Source: Maribacter sp. (lineage in GTDB: Bacteria > Bacteroidota > Bacteroidia > Flavobacteriales > Flavobacteriaceae). Taken from it: DNA of 64,000 bases. Of this stretch, positions 1 to 8,846 are shown piece after piece; within the stretch, counting starts at the first letter, position 1; every line of letters begins with the position of its first letter. The notes below the pieces were generated by a model that was not told the origin of the DNA, ran no database searches, and worked only from the letters and a program-made list of their open reading frames with translations. The stretch spans positions 310,001 through 374,000 of the forward strand of contig DRFI01000020.1 of assembly GCA_011050675.1 (NCBI GenBank). The letters run 5' to 3'. A program made the position numbers and the translations under genes.

Positions 1-967
1 GCTTTTTAGGTGCTCCCATTACTTTTCTAACACCTACTTCTTTTGCCCGTTTTTCACTTCTGGCCGTACTTAAGTTCATGAAATTAATACAGGCGATTAT
101 TAGAATAATTGCTGCTATGATACCGAACATCTTTATTAAATCTATTCGTCCACCAATTTCCTTTCCATTTTCAAATTCATTATACAAATAGGTTCTAGAA
201 TATGGATATAAAAGCGTAACCATATCAGAAGAATCTTCATCATAGTTTTCTCGTAAGGTTTTAATTTTAGTTGAAAAATCAGTAAAACTAACGTCCTTCT
301 TAAGCATTACATAAGTAGCCACAGAATTATTACCCCAGTGGGTATCGTCCCAGCCTTTTTGAGTTAAATAAGCCCAAGGCACCAAAAACTCAAACGTAAA
401 CTCTGTGTTGCTAGGTAAATCTTTTAAAACACCAGTAACCTTAAATGTATCGGCATTATCAATTACCACTATTTCTCCAATAGGGTCTTTATCGCCAAAC
501 ATCTTTTTGGCGAAAGTCTCTGTAATTACAACCGAATTCACATCATTAAAAACACTGGAAATATCACCTTGCACTAAGGGGAAACTAAAAATGCTCAAGA
601 AATCTGGATCTACAATTGTGCCTGTAGCTTTAATCCGTTTATCATCTACAGAAAATAAAAATGGGGTATCGTAGAAGTATCTGGATACGCGTTCTACTTC
701 TGGGTAATCTTTCTTTATTGCAGGTGCCATCGCTTTAGGCGTGGAGTTCCATGTCCAAATTTCTCCCTCAACATCATATTGATTGTTAACTTCATAAATA
801 CGCTCTTGGTTTTCATGAAATCGGTCGAATCCTAATTCAAAATTTATCCAAAGAACAATTAAAGTAAACACGGTAAGCCCAATGGAAAGACCTGCGATAT
901 TTAAAATCGAAAAGCCTTTGTTCCGAATTAAATTCCTCCATGCTATTTTCAAATAGTTATTAAACAT
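1..967 (-). CDS. FtsX/MacB-like ABC transporter permease 1 (partial, cut by window edge)
   Basis: This is the N-terminal part of a permease paralogous to the six complete ones downstream in coordinates. Translation of the minus strand from the ATG at 967 gives MFNNYLKIAWRNLIRNKG, one membrane segment at about residues 20-42, then a MacB_PCD-like extracytoplasmic domain. A second membrane segment follows, ending in INFMNLSTARSEKRAKEVGV, the hallmark FtsX-type coupling region. The reading frame is open to base 1, so the C-terminal half lies outside the window. It has its own upstream region of about 260 bp carrying a tandem TGT-N11-ACA element and a -24-like box, so it is probably a separate transcription unit. 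Substrate unknown. Confidence 0.9.
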   Translation of the reverse strand, partial: MFNNYLKIAWRNLIRNKGFSILNIAGLSIGLTVFTLIVLWINFELGFDRFHENQERIYEVNNQYDVEGEIWTWNSTPKAMAPAIKKDYPEVERVSRYFYDTPFLFSVDDKRIKATGTIVDPDFLSIFSFPLVQGDISSVFNDVNSVVITETFAKKMFGDKDPIGEIVVIDNADTFKVTGVLKDLPSNTEFTFEFLVPWAYLTQKGWDDTHWGNNSVATYVMLKKDVSFTDFSTKIKTLRENYDEDSSDMVTLLYPYSRTYLYNEFENGKEIGGRIDLIKMFGIIAAIILIIACINFMNLSTARSEKRAKEVGVRKVMGAPKK

Positions 968-1035
968 GATTGATCGTTTTTTGATTGATGCTTAGCCTTC
1001 ACTAAGTACAGATTGATGATTGATGACACCAAAAA

Positions 1036-1054
1036 CAAATCTAATTCCATGCCA
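1036..1054 (-). promoter_or_regulatory. Putative sigma54-type -24/-12 promoter of permease 1
   Basis: The minus strand reads TGGCATGGAATTAGATTTG. TGGCAT matches the -24 element, and the G at the -13 position is kept, but the usual following C is A. Almost the same string occurs at 3704-3723 before permease 2. An overlapping TAGATTTG also fits the ordinary Bacteroidota -7 box, so a housekeeping promoter is an alternative. Confidence 0.45.
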
Positions 1055-1106
1055 TACTTATAATTATCTAACTACTAGTCTATTATGTATGTATCTTATT
1101 TTTTAG

Positions 1107-1145
1107 TGTAAAATATTTTTACAAAACATGTACAATATATTTACA
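1107..1145. promoter_or_regulatory. Tandem TGT-N11-ACA activator-site pair A
   Basis: Two 17-bp palindromic sites, TGTAAAATATTTTTACA (1107-1123) and TGTACAATATATTTACA (1129-1145), are separated by AAACA. Their centres are 22 bp apart, about two helical turns. The pair ends 53 bp upstream of the -24-like box of permease 1. The same layout recurs at 3777-3815 and 19712-19750. I infer an upstream activating sequence for the NtrC-type regulator encoded at 19809. Confidence 0.7.
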
Positions 1146-1226
1146 AAGACTATGCTAAAATTAGATTGTTACACAATTTTATGATTAGGATTCAATCAAC
1201 ATTAGATGTATGAAAAACGATTTAAA

Positions 1227-3659
1227 TTAGTCTGACCGTAAACTTTTTACAGGGTTTACAATTGCCGCTTTTATACTTTGATAACTTACCGTTACAATAG
1301 CCACCATAATTGCTAAAACTGCTGCGAGGACAAAAACGCCAAATCCGATTTCTATTCGATAAGAGAAATCTTCTAACCACTTATTCATGGCAAACCAACC
1401 CAATGGCAAAGAAATCAGAATTGCTACACCCACTAATTTTAGAAAATCTACTGTAAGTCTATATGAAATCTGACTTACAGTAGCCCCTAACACTTTTCTA
1501 ACGCCAATTTCTTTTGTACGCTTTTCAGCATTAAAGGCAGCTAATCCAAATAACCCCAAACAAGCAATGAAAATGGATAGAATAGTAAAAATGAAAAATA
1601 TTTGACTCAGCTTTTGTTCCGAATTATAAGTGGAATAAAATGCCTCGTCCATAAATTGATAGTCAAATGGTTGACCAGGTGCCATTGTGTTCCAAATATT
1701 CTCAATCTCCGCAATTGACTTTGAATAGTCACCACCACTTAACCGTACCGCCATATTCTCAGCGTTATTTTCGACGTGTAATCCTAATGCACCAATATTC
1801 TCGCGAAGCGATTTAAAATGAAAATCTTTAACCACCCCAATTATAGTATAGTAGCTAGGGTTTTCCATATCTATTTCTTCGGAAATCCTCATTCCCAGAG
1901 CTTCTTGAGCTGTAACGTTCAAAATAGGCAAAGTGGCTTCATTTATTATAATTGCCGTAGAATCTGAAGCATATTGTTTGTTGAAATCACGCCCAGCTAC
2001 AACATCCATTTCTAACGTCTTCAAATAATCCATGTCCACATCCCAAGTCTGCATTTGAATTGCATTTTCTTGACTTTTTGTTCCTTCTTGAAAGAAAGAA
2101 GTATCTGACCGCCATGATGGAGTAGGGTAAAAATTACTTAGAGTAACATTTTCTACGTTGCCCATTTTAAGAATCTCTTCTTTAAATGCATTTGTTTTAG
2201 ACCCCAACGGACTAATTTCATTAATCAACAACACTTGGTCTTTTGTAAAACCCAAATCTTTACTCTGTATATAATTTAATTGCTGAAAAACTACCAGCGT
2301 ACTTACTATAAGAAATACTGAAATTGAAAATTGAAATATTACCAGAGCATTTCTTACCCTACCATTACCTACACTTTCCGATGCTCCACCCTTTAGGGTT
2401 TTAACGGGATTAAATCTAGACATGAAAAAGGCAGGATAACACCCAGAGAAAAACCCTAATAGTATAGTTGCTGCAAATAACAAAAGCCAAAACAATGGCT
2501 GAGAAAATGGAATTGCAATAGACTTACCGGTAAAGCCGTTAAAAAACGGGAGCGTAATCATTGTAATCAACAAGGCAGCTATCAATGAAATAAAAGCTAT
2601 TAAACCAGATTCTGTCAAAAATTGGAAAATCAAATTCATTTTATTAGAACCCAACGTTTTTCTTACCCCCACTTCTTTGGCTCTTTTTAATGAGTGAGCC
2701 GTAGACAAGTTCATGAAATTTACACTTGCCAGAATAATTAAGAATAGTCCAATAAAAGAAAGTATATAAATGTTTTGCATACTGCTTGTAGCGTTCATTT
2801 CTGAGCTTCTATCGGAATGCAAATGAATATCTGTGAACGCTATAGTATGGTAGCGTATATAATTACCCGATGCCGCAAAAGATTCTGCAGTCATACCCGG
2901 AAAATACTTTTGTGCCCATGGTAACATATATCTTTCTAGCATGCCCTGTAGCGGTGCTTGAAAATCTTCAACCCTTGCTTCGGGTATTAACTTTACAAAG
3001 GTAAAATAGTTGTTGCTGCCCCATAATTCTTCTCTAGACCCAACATTACCTGCCATGGCTAAGAAGACACTATACTCATTAAAATAGGAATTTTTAGGCA
3101 TATCATCTATTACCCCTGTTACCGTATAGGTATCGGAATTATCTAAAAGCAAGTCTTGCCCTAGAACATCTGTTGACCCAAAGTATTTTTCTGCGGCAGT
3201 TTTTGTCAACACCAATGAGTTTGTTCCTGTTAATGCGGATTTTGAGTTACCCACCAATAAATCAATACCAAAGAATTCAAAGAAAGTTGAATCGGCGTAG
3301 GTTACTCTGTCTTCCTTAGAACTTGTTTCACTACCTACCTTTTTCACGTACATGCTACCCAATGTTCTAAAACGAACCGTAGACTCTACTTGCGAGTAAT
3401 CTCTTTTTAAAGCACCTGCCATTGGTGGTGCAGATTCTGCTGCTTTAATTTCTGCTCCTCCAAATTTTATATCAGCATCTATTCGATAAATACGATCTGC
3501 ATCGGCAAACATTTTATCATAACTCAACTCATCATTAATATATAATGAAATCATTAGAGCACCGGCCATACCTATAGCAAGTCCAAATGTATTTAAGAAA
3601 GTAAAAAAGGCTTGCTTCTTTAAACTTCTCCAAGCGATTTTGATATAGTTTTTAAACAT
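1227..3659 (-). CDS. FtsX/MacB-like ABC transporter permease 2
   Basis: An 810-residue membrane protein with the double-unit layout of this family: N-terminal membrane segment (about 20-42), MacB_PCD-like periplasmic domain, three FtsX membrane segments (about 290-410), a further segment near 430-455, a second periplasmic domain, and a C-terminal FtsX unit. Both cytoplasmic coupling motifs are visible (KRAKEVGVRKTLG and KRTKEIGVRKVLG). It ends NPVKSLRSD. There is no nucleotide-binding domain, so it must use a separate ATPase, most simply the one at 16232. The gap upstream of its start holds site pair B, so it is probably transcribed on its own. Export substrate unknown. Confidence 0.93.
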   Translation of the reverse strand: MFKNYIKIAWRSLKKQAFFTFLNTFGLAIGMAGALMISLYINDELSYDKMFADADRIYRIDADIKFGGAEIKAAESAPPMAGALKRDYSQVESTVRFRTLGSMYVKKVGSETSSKEDRVTYADSTFFEFFGIDLLVGNSKSALTGTNSLVLTKTAAEKYFGSTDVLGQDLLLDNSDTYTVTGVIDDMPKNSYFNEYSVFLAMAGNVGSREELWGSNNYFTFVKLIPEARVEDFQAPLQGMLERYMLPWAQKYFPGMTAESFAASGNYIRYHTIAFTDIHLHSDRSSEMNATSSMQNIYILSFIGLFLIILASVNFMNLSTAHSLKRAKEVGVRKTLGSNKMNLIFQFLTESGLIAFISLIAALLITMITLPFFNGFTGKSIAIPFSQPLFWLLLFAATILLGFFSGCYPAFFMSRFNPVKTLKGGASESVGNGRVRNALVIFQFSISVFLIVSTLVVFQQLNYIQSKDLGFTKDQVLLINEISPLGSKTNAFKEEILKMGNVENVTLSNFYPTPSWRSDTSFFQEGTKSQENAIQMQTWDVDMDYLKTLEMDVVAGRDFNKQYASDSTAIIINEATLPILNVTAQEALGMRISEEIDMENPSYYTIIGVVKDFHFKSLRENIGALGLHVENNAENMAVRLSGGDYSKSIAEIENIWNTMAPGQPFDYQFMDEAFYSTYNSEQKLSQIFFIFTILSIFIACLGLFGLAAFNAEKRTKEIGVRKVLGATVSQISYRLTVDFLKLVGVAILISLPLGWFAMNKWLEDFSYRIEIGFGVFVLAAVLAIMVAIVTVSYQSIKAAIVNPVKSLRSD

Positions 3660-3703
3660 GGTTCTCGTTTTTTGATTGGTGTTGACTATTGCTACTTAAC
3701 TAT

Positions 3704-3723
3704 CAAAATCTAATTTCATGCCA
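3704..3723 (-). promoter_or_regulatory. Putative sigma54-type -24/-12 promoter of permease 2
   Basis: The minus strand reads TGGCATGAAATTAGATTTTG, matching the sequence before permease 1 at all but a few positions. The -24 element is good; the -13 G is present but the canonical GC is GA. The gene start at 3659 is about 45 nt downstream. Confidence 0.45.
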
Positions 3724-3776
3724 CATCTTTAAATTATTAATTATCAGATAGTTAAGTCAGTAACTAATTTAATAAG

Positions 3777-3815
3777 TGTAAAATATTTGGACAAAACATG
3801 TCTAATATATATACA
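3777..3815. promoter_or_regulatory. Tandem TGT-N11-ACA activator-site pair B
   Basis: TGTAAAATATTTGGACA (3777-3793) and TGTCTAATATATATACA (3799-3815) are separated by AAACA, the same 17-5-17 layout as pair A. The nearer edge lies 54 bp upstream of the -24-like box of permease 2. Confidence 0.7.
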
Positions 3816-3853
3816 GTTGAATGTAAAATTCTATAAATACCTGTCTGTTACTT

Positions 3854-6328
3854 TTATTCGGTTCGCAAACTTTTTACCGGGTTTGCAATTGCTGCTTTTA
3901 TTGCTTGGAAGCCCATTGTAACCATTGCTATGCCTAAAGCCATGACTCCTGAAAATATAAACACCCACCAAGGAATTTCAATTTTATAGGCAAAACCTTG
4001 CAACCATTTATGCATATAAAACCAAGCGAAAGGAGTTGCGATTAATAAGGCTATGAAAATTAGCTTTACAAAATCTATAGCTAGAAGCTGAACAATCTCT
4101 AAAATACTCGCGCCCAATACCTTTCTAATTCCTATTTCTTTTGTTTTCTGCTGGGCGACAAATGAAATTAAACCTAGTAAGCCCATACAAGCAATAAAAA
4201 TGGTTAAGAATGAAAAAATACCAAATAAATTAGCTTGCCTTTTGTCTGCTATATAAGCGGTATTTAAGTCGTCATCTAGAAAGGAATACTCAAAGGGAAT
4301 ACCAGATTGATAGGCATTCCATTTATTTTCGATTGCCTCTAAAATTTCACCAGTATTATCTGATTTAATTTTTAAAGTTATATATGATACACCCGTATCA
4401 TAACTTTCAGATTTGTTGGAAAATAACGCAAACGGTTCAATATGACTATGTAACGATTCTAAATTAAAATCTTTTAAAACCCCTACTACCTTATATGATT
4501 CCATTTTTCCGCCTGGGTAACGAATCGTGTTTCCAATAGGGTTCTTCCACCCTATCTGTTTAGCAGTAGCCTCATTTATTACAACCGATAACGAATCATT
4601 AAATTTATTATTAAAACCGCGCCCTTCTATAAGGTTTAAATTTAATGTTGAAATAAAATACTCATCTACAAGATATGATTGTAATGATATATCTTTTGCA
4701 ATATTATCTTCTACACTAGAGGTTTCCGGTACATAAAAATCACCAAAATTACCTCTAGTAAGCATCCCTGAAGAAATTGTAGCACTTTCAACCTCTGTTA
4801 ACGCCTCTAGTTCTTGCCTAAAAGTTTCTTCACTTCCTTCTAATATTTCTGTATTTTGAAGTACTACCAAATTATCTTTATCGTAGCCTAAATCCTTATT
4901 CTGAGTATAGTTCAATTGTAAATAAACAATACTTGTAGCTATGACCATAATTATGGCAATAGTAAATTGAAATACTACAAGTCCATTTCTTAAAACCCCA
5001 CCTTTTTTATTCAATAAACTAGTATCTCCTTTTAAAACATTAACAAGTTTAAAAGAGGTTAGGTAAACAGCCGGATAAATACCTGCTAAAATCGCTGTAA
5101 TAACACTTAGACCTAAAATAAATAACCAAATGCCATCTCTAAATATCGCTTGAAACAGAAAAGTTTTTCCTGACCATTGATTGAATAGTGGCAACAAAAC
5201 CCAAACCATAACAACTGCTAAAATTGTGGATACTATCGTATAAAAAATAGCTTCAGAAAGAAATTGCTTTATCAATTGACCTCTGTACGACCCTAAAACT
5301 TTACGAATTCCAATTTCTTTAGCTCTTTTTGATGCTTGTGCTGTAGAAAGATTAACAAAATTAACACAAGCCAATACAATTATAAAGAATGCAATTATTC
5401 CGAATATATATAGATTCTGAATATCGTTTTGCTCTGTAATAGAAGATTCTATTTCTCCTGAATGTAAATGAATATCAGTTAATGCCTGTAAATGAAAATC
5501 CCATTTATTTCCATTTTCTAAAAACTCATCAAAAGGTTGCCCAATTCTATCGAAGGCATTTGCTGCATGTACCTTTACCATTTCAGGAAATTGAGTTTCT
5601 AAATGGTTTAAAGTATTTGGATTTTCAGCTGCTTTATCAGTTAATTTCACATAAGTTGCCATTTGTAACCATACCCAACTCCAATTAAAGCGAGTAACGC
5701 TTTCAATGTTTTTAACGGGTATTAAAAAGTCAAACTTTACAGAAACAGGAAGGGTGGTCATATCTTTCAATACTCCGGTTACTTTTAGCGGCTTTCTTTG
5801 TTTTCCATAAAAAAGAATTTTACCCATAGGGTCCACATCTCCAAAATATTTCTTTGCAATACTATTTGTAAGAACTATACTATTTGTTTCTTCGAAACAA
5901 CTCTTAGGGTTTCCTTTCAGCAAAGGATAGCTGAAGACATCAAGAAAGTTAGCATCTACAGCATATATGTTTTTTTCATTAAACGTCTTTTTAACATTAT
6001 TACCTTCAAATTCGAGGATATCTACACCTGGCCTATATATTCTAGTGTAACTCTCTATTTCTGGAAAATTCTCTGTGAGCGTTAAACCTGCAGGTGGTGG
6101 AGTATAACCTGCATGAAATTCTCCACCACCCATTTTACCGTTTATATTAACTCTATAAATTTGGTCGGCATTTTTAAAAAAACGATCGTACTTTAATTCA
6201 TCGGTAACAAACAAGGCTATTAATATTACACATGTTAAACCTATAGCAAGACCAGCTATGTTTATAATACTATTGCTTTTATGTCTTAACGAATTTCTAA
6301 ATGCTACTTTAAAATGATTTTTGAACAT
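3854..6328 (-). CDS. FtsX/MacB-like ABC transporter permease 3
   Basis: An 824-residue permease, the longest of the set. It starts MFKNHFKVAFRNSLRHKSNS and ends NPVKSLRTE. Coupling motifs KRAKEIGIRKVLG and QKTKEIGIRKVLG follow the first and second FtsX units, and two MacB_PCD-like extracytoplasmic domains alternate with the membrane segments. No Walker motifs are present. Only 51 bp separates its start from the stop of permease 4, and that gap has no palindrome pair, so it is probably the last gene of the operon that begins with the TolC gene at 19607. Which molecule it moves, or whether it is mechanotransducing like MacB, cannot be read from sequence. Confidence 0.93.
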   Translation of the reverse strand: MFKNHFKVAFRNSLRHKSNSIINIAGLAIGLTCVILIALFVTDELKYDRFFKNADQIYRVNINGKMGGGEFHAGYTPPPAGLTLTENFPEIESYTRIYRPGVDILEFEGNNVKKTFNEKNIYAVDANFLDVFSYPLLKGNPKSCFEETNSIVLTNSIAKKYFGDVDPMGKILFYGKQRKPLKVTGVLKDMTTLPVSVKFDFLIPVKNIESVTRFNWSWVWLQMATYVKLTDKAAENPNTLNHLETQFPEMVKVHAANAFDRIGQPFDEFLENGNKWDFHLQALTDIHLHSGEIESSITEQNDIQNLYIFGIIAFFIIVLACVNFVNLSTAQASKRAKEIGIRKVLGSYRGQLIKQFLSEAIFYTIVSTILAVVMVWVLLPLFNQWSGKTFLFQAIFRDGIWLFILGLSVITAILAGIYPAVYLTSFKLVNVLKGDTSLLNKKGGVLRNGLVVFQFTIAIIMVIATSIVYLQLNYTQNKDLGYDKDNLVVLQNTEILEGSEETFRQELEALTEVESATISSGMLTRGNFGDFYVPETSSVEDNIAKDISLQSYLVDEYFISTLNLNLIEGRGFNNKFNDSLSVVINEATAKQIGWKNPIGNTIRYPGGKMESYKVVGVLKDFNLESLHSHIEPFALFSNKSESYDTGVSYITLKIKSDNTGEILEAIENKWNAYQSGIPFEYSFLDDDLNTAYIADKRQANLFGIFSFLTIFIACMGLLGLISFVAQQKTKEIGIRKVLGASILEIVQLLAIDFVKLIFIALLIATPFAWFYMHKWLQGFAYKIEIPWWVFIFSGVMALGIAMVTMGFQAIKAAIANPVKSLRTE

Positions 6329-6379
6329 AATTCTCGTTTTTATAGCCTAGCACATAGCTCAGCATTAGTTAATGACACA

Positions 6380-8809
6380 TTACTCTGTACGCAAACTTTT
6401 TACCGGGTTTGCAACTGCCGATTTTAAAGATTGAAACCCTACGGTAAAAAAAGTAATGAGTAGTGCAAAACCACCTGCCAAAGCAAATACCCACCATTGT
6501 ATCTCTATACGATAGGTGAAATCTTCTAACCAACGTTGTATAAAATAATATGCAATTGGTGTTGCTATTACAAGTGCAATAAATACTAGTTTTATAAAAT
6601 CTTTGGTCAATAATTGCACTACAGACCCAATGCTTGCGCCCAACACTTTACGAATACCTATCTCTTTTTTCTTCTGCTCTGCTACAAAGGAAACTAGCCC
6701 AAATAGACCTAAACAACTTATAAGAATAGCCAGCATAGTAAAAACAATAGAAATTTGACTTAGACGCTTCTCTTCATCATACAATTTTTCTACTTCTTTA
6801 TCTACAAACCGATAATCAAAAGGAACATTATTTACCGTTGCTTTCCACTGTTGCTCCAAACCGGTCAATAATTGTTGGTAATCGGTACTCTGCGTTTTTA
6901 TAAATAACCAGTTTGGTTCATTCTCCTTATATAAGAACAAAGGTGCTATCTCATTTTTTAGTGATGCAAAATGGTAATCTTTTGCAACTCCTATAATCCT
7001 CATTTCATTTGTTTGGTCACCAAAACTTTGAATAAGTCTTGCGCTTAAAGCATCTTCCTCTTTTATATTAAACGTGCGTAATGTTGCTTGATTAACAATA
7101 ATTTGGTCAGTGGTATCGGCAGGTGTAAAATCTCTACCACTTACTAATGGAATATTCATGGTTTCAAAATAATCTTCGCTGATTCCCTGTCTTTTTACAA
7201 TAGTATTGTTCTCACGATTTCCACCAGGTAAATACAAACCGTTATCATTCAACACAATTTCAGATGGCGCATAATTTCCACTGGAAACATTTAAAACTCC
7301 CGGTATTTTTAGAAATGACTTTTTAAGAGATTCAAACTTACTAGAAGCTTCGGCAGTACCTATTCTTAATGCTAAAAGATTTTCTTGATCAAAGCCAAGA
7401 TCCTTATTCTGGGTAAATCGAAACTGCTGTGTCACGATAATAACCGTCACTACTAAACTAATGGAAATTACAAATTGAAATACCACCAATGCTTTTCTAA
7501 AAGCACCGTTACCCGATTGTAAGATGGTTGCACTTTTAAGGGCATTGATAGGTTTTATATTTGATAAAATTATTGCAGGATAAATACCCGATACAAACCC
7601 GGTGACAACTCCTAATATTATTAATATAGTACCAATTCGCCAGCTTAATAAATCTTCATAACCCAAACTAGCATTGGTCAACTCATTTACCATTGGCAAA
7701 AGCAATACTGTAATAGGAATACTTATGAGCATTGCAAAAAGTGACAGTAACAAAGATTCTCCTAAAAACTGTCGCATTAAACTATTGGTACCAGCACCTA
7801 CAACCTTACGAACCCCAATTTCTTTTGCTCTTTTACTAGCTCTTGCAGTACTGAGGTTTATAAAATTAATACAAGCAACCAATTGAATAAAGAAAGCTAA
7901 TGTGAGTAAGAAATATAGATATTTTATGTTAGAAACTTCATGTATCTGATTGTTTCTACCGTCTGAATATAAATGGATTCTTCTAATATTTTGCAAGGAT
8001 AATATTTTTCTATCCATGCCTGCATCTTTAAGGTCGTCTGCTCCTCTTTCTTGTAAAAAACCTGGGAGCTTATTTTGCAAACTTTCGGCATTACTATTGG
8101 GCTTTAACTTCACATAACTATACACAAAATTATTCGTAGCAAAACTTTTAAAATTTTGAACAAACGTGCCTATACCAGGGGTACCCATACTTACAATGTA
8201 ATTCGGGTTTAAGTGCGACTTTCCAAACGATTCGTCAAAAACACCTTTAACCGTTAAGGTCTGGGCGTCTTCGCCACTGCCCCATGTTACCGCCTTGCCT
8301 AACGCTTCTTGATTACCGAATAATTTTTTCGCCAAAGTAGAAGATAATACCAACGAGAAAGGTTCGTCTAAAGCTGCATCTTGAGTGCCTTCAATAAATT
8401 TATAATTGAATACCTTAAAAAAGGTGGAATCTGCCATATAGGCTCTAGGTTCGTAATAGGCATCTTTACTTTCGGCAGCGCTAATTAAATTACTAAAAAA
8501 TACATCTGTTAATATTGCTCGTGTAGCTTCTTCTACTTCCGGAAAATCTTCTTTTATTGCAAAAGCTATTGGTGGTGAAGCTGCTCCTGTATCAAAAGCC
8601 TCTTTGCCATTTCTTTCAATTACCGTTTCTACCCTAAAAATATATTCTGCATTTTCATGGTGTTCATCATATCCAAATTGAGAAAAAACATATAACAATA
8701 TCGCAAGACAACTCACCGTACCTACGGTAAGTCCTAATAAATTTATACTAGTTTGCTGCTTGCTTTTTAACAGGTTTCGCCAAGCGATTTTAATATATTG
8801 TTTGAACAT
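6380..8809 (-). CDS. FtsX/MacB-like ABC transporter permease 4
   Basis: An 809-residue paralogue with the same topology: first membrane segment at about 20-42, large periplasmic domain, FtsX membrane block at about 290-450, second periplasmic domain, C-terminal FtsX block. Coupling motifs are KRAKEIGVRKVVG and QKKKEIGIRKVLG; the C-terminus is NPVKSLRTE. It lies 51 bp from permease 3 and 37 bp from permease 5, consistent with cotranscription. The start ATG is preceded by the leader TCAAAAAACCGAGAATC, nearly identical to the leaders of its paralogues, which supports this start. Confidence 0.93.
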   Translation of the reverse strand: MFKQYIKIAWRNLLKSKQQTSINLLGLTVGTVSCLAILLYVFSQFGYDEHHENAEYIFRVETVIERNGKEAFDTGAASPPIAFAIKEDFPEVEEATRAILTDVFFSNLISAAESKDAYYEPRAYMADSTFFKVFNYKFIEGTQDAALDEPFSLVLSSTLAKKLFGNQEALGKAVTWGSGEDAQTLTVKGVFDESFGKSHLNPNYIVSMGTPGIGTFVQNFKSFATNNFVYSYVKLKPNSNAESLQNKLPGFLQERGADDLKDAGMDRKILSLQNIRRIHLYSDGRNNQIHEVSNIKYLYFLLTLAFFIQLVACINFINLSTARASKRAKEIGVRKVVGAGTNSLMRQFLGESLLLSLFAMLISIPITVLLLPMVNELTNASLGYEDLLSWRIGTILIILGVVTGFVSGIYPAIILSNIKPINALKSATILQSGNGAFRKALVVFQFVISISLVVTVIIVTQQFRFTQNKDLGFDQENLLALRIGTAEASSKFESLKKSFLKIPGVLNVSSGNYAPSEIVLNDNGLYLPGGNRENNTIVKRQGISEDYFETMNIPLVSGRDFTPADTTDQIIVNQATLRTFNIKEEDALSARLIQSFGDQTNEMRIIGVAKDYHFASLKNEIAPLFLYKENEPNWLFIKTQSTDYQQLLTGLEQQWKATVNNVPFDYRFVDKEVEKLYDEEKRLSQISIVFTMLAILISCLGLFGLVSFVAEQKKKEIGIRKVLGASIGSVVQLLTKDFIKLVFIALVIATPIAYYFIQRWLEDFTYRIEIQWWVFALAGGFALLITFFTVGFQSLKSAVANPVKSLRTE

Positions 8810-8846
8810 GATTCTCGGTTTTTTGATTTGATTGATGATGAATGAT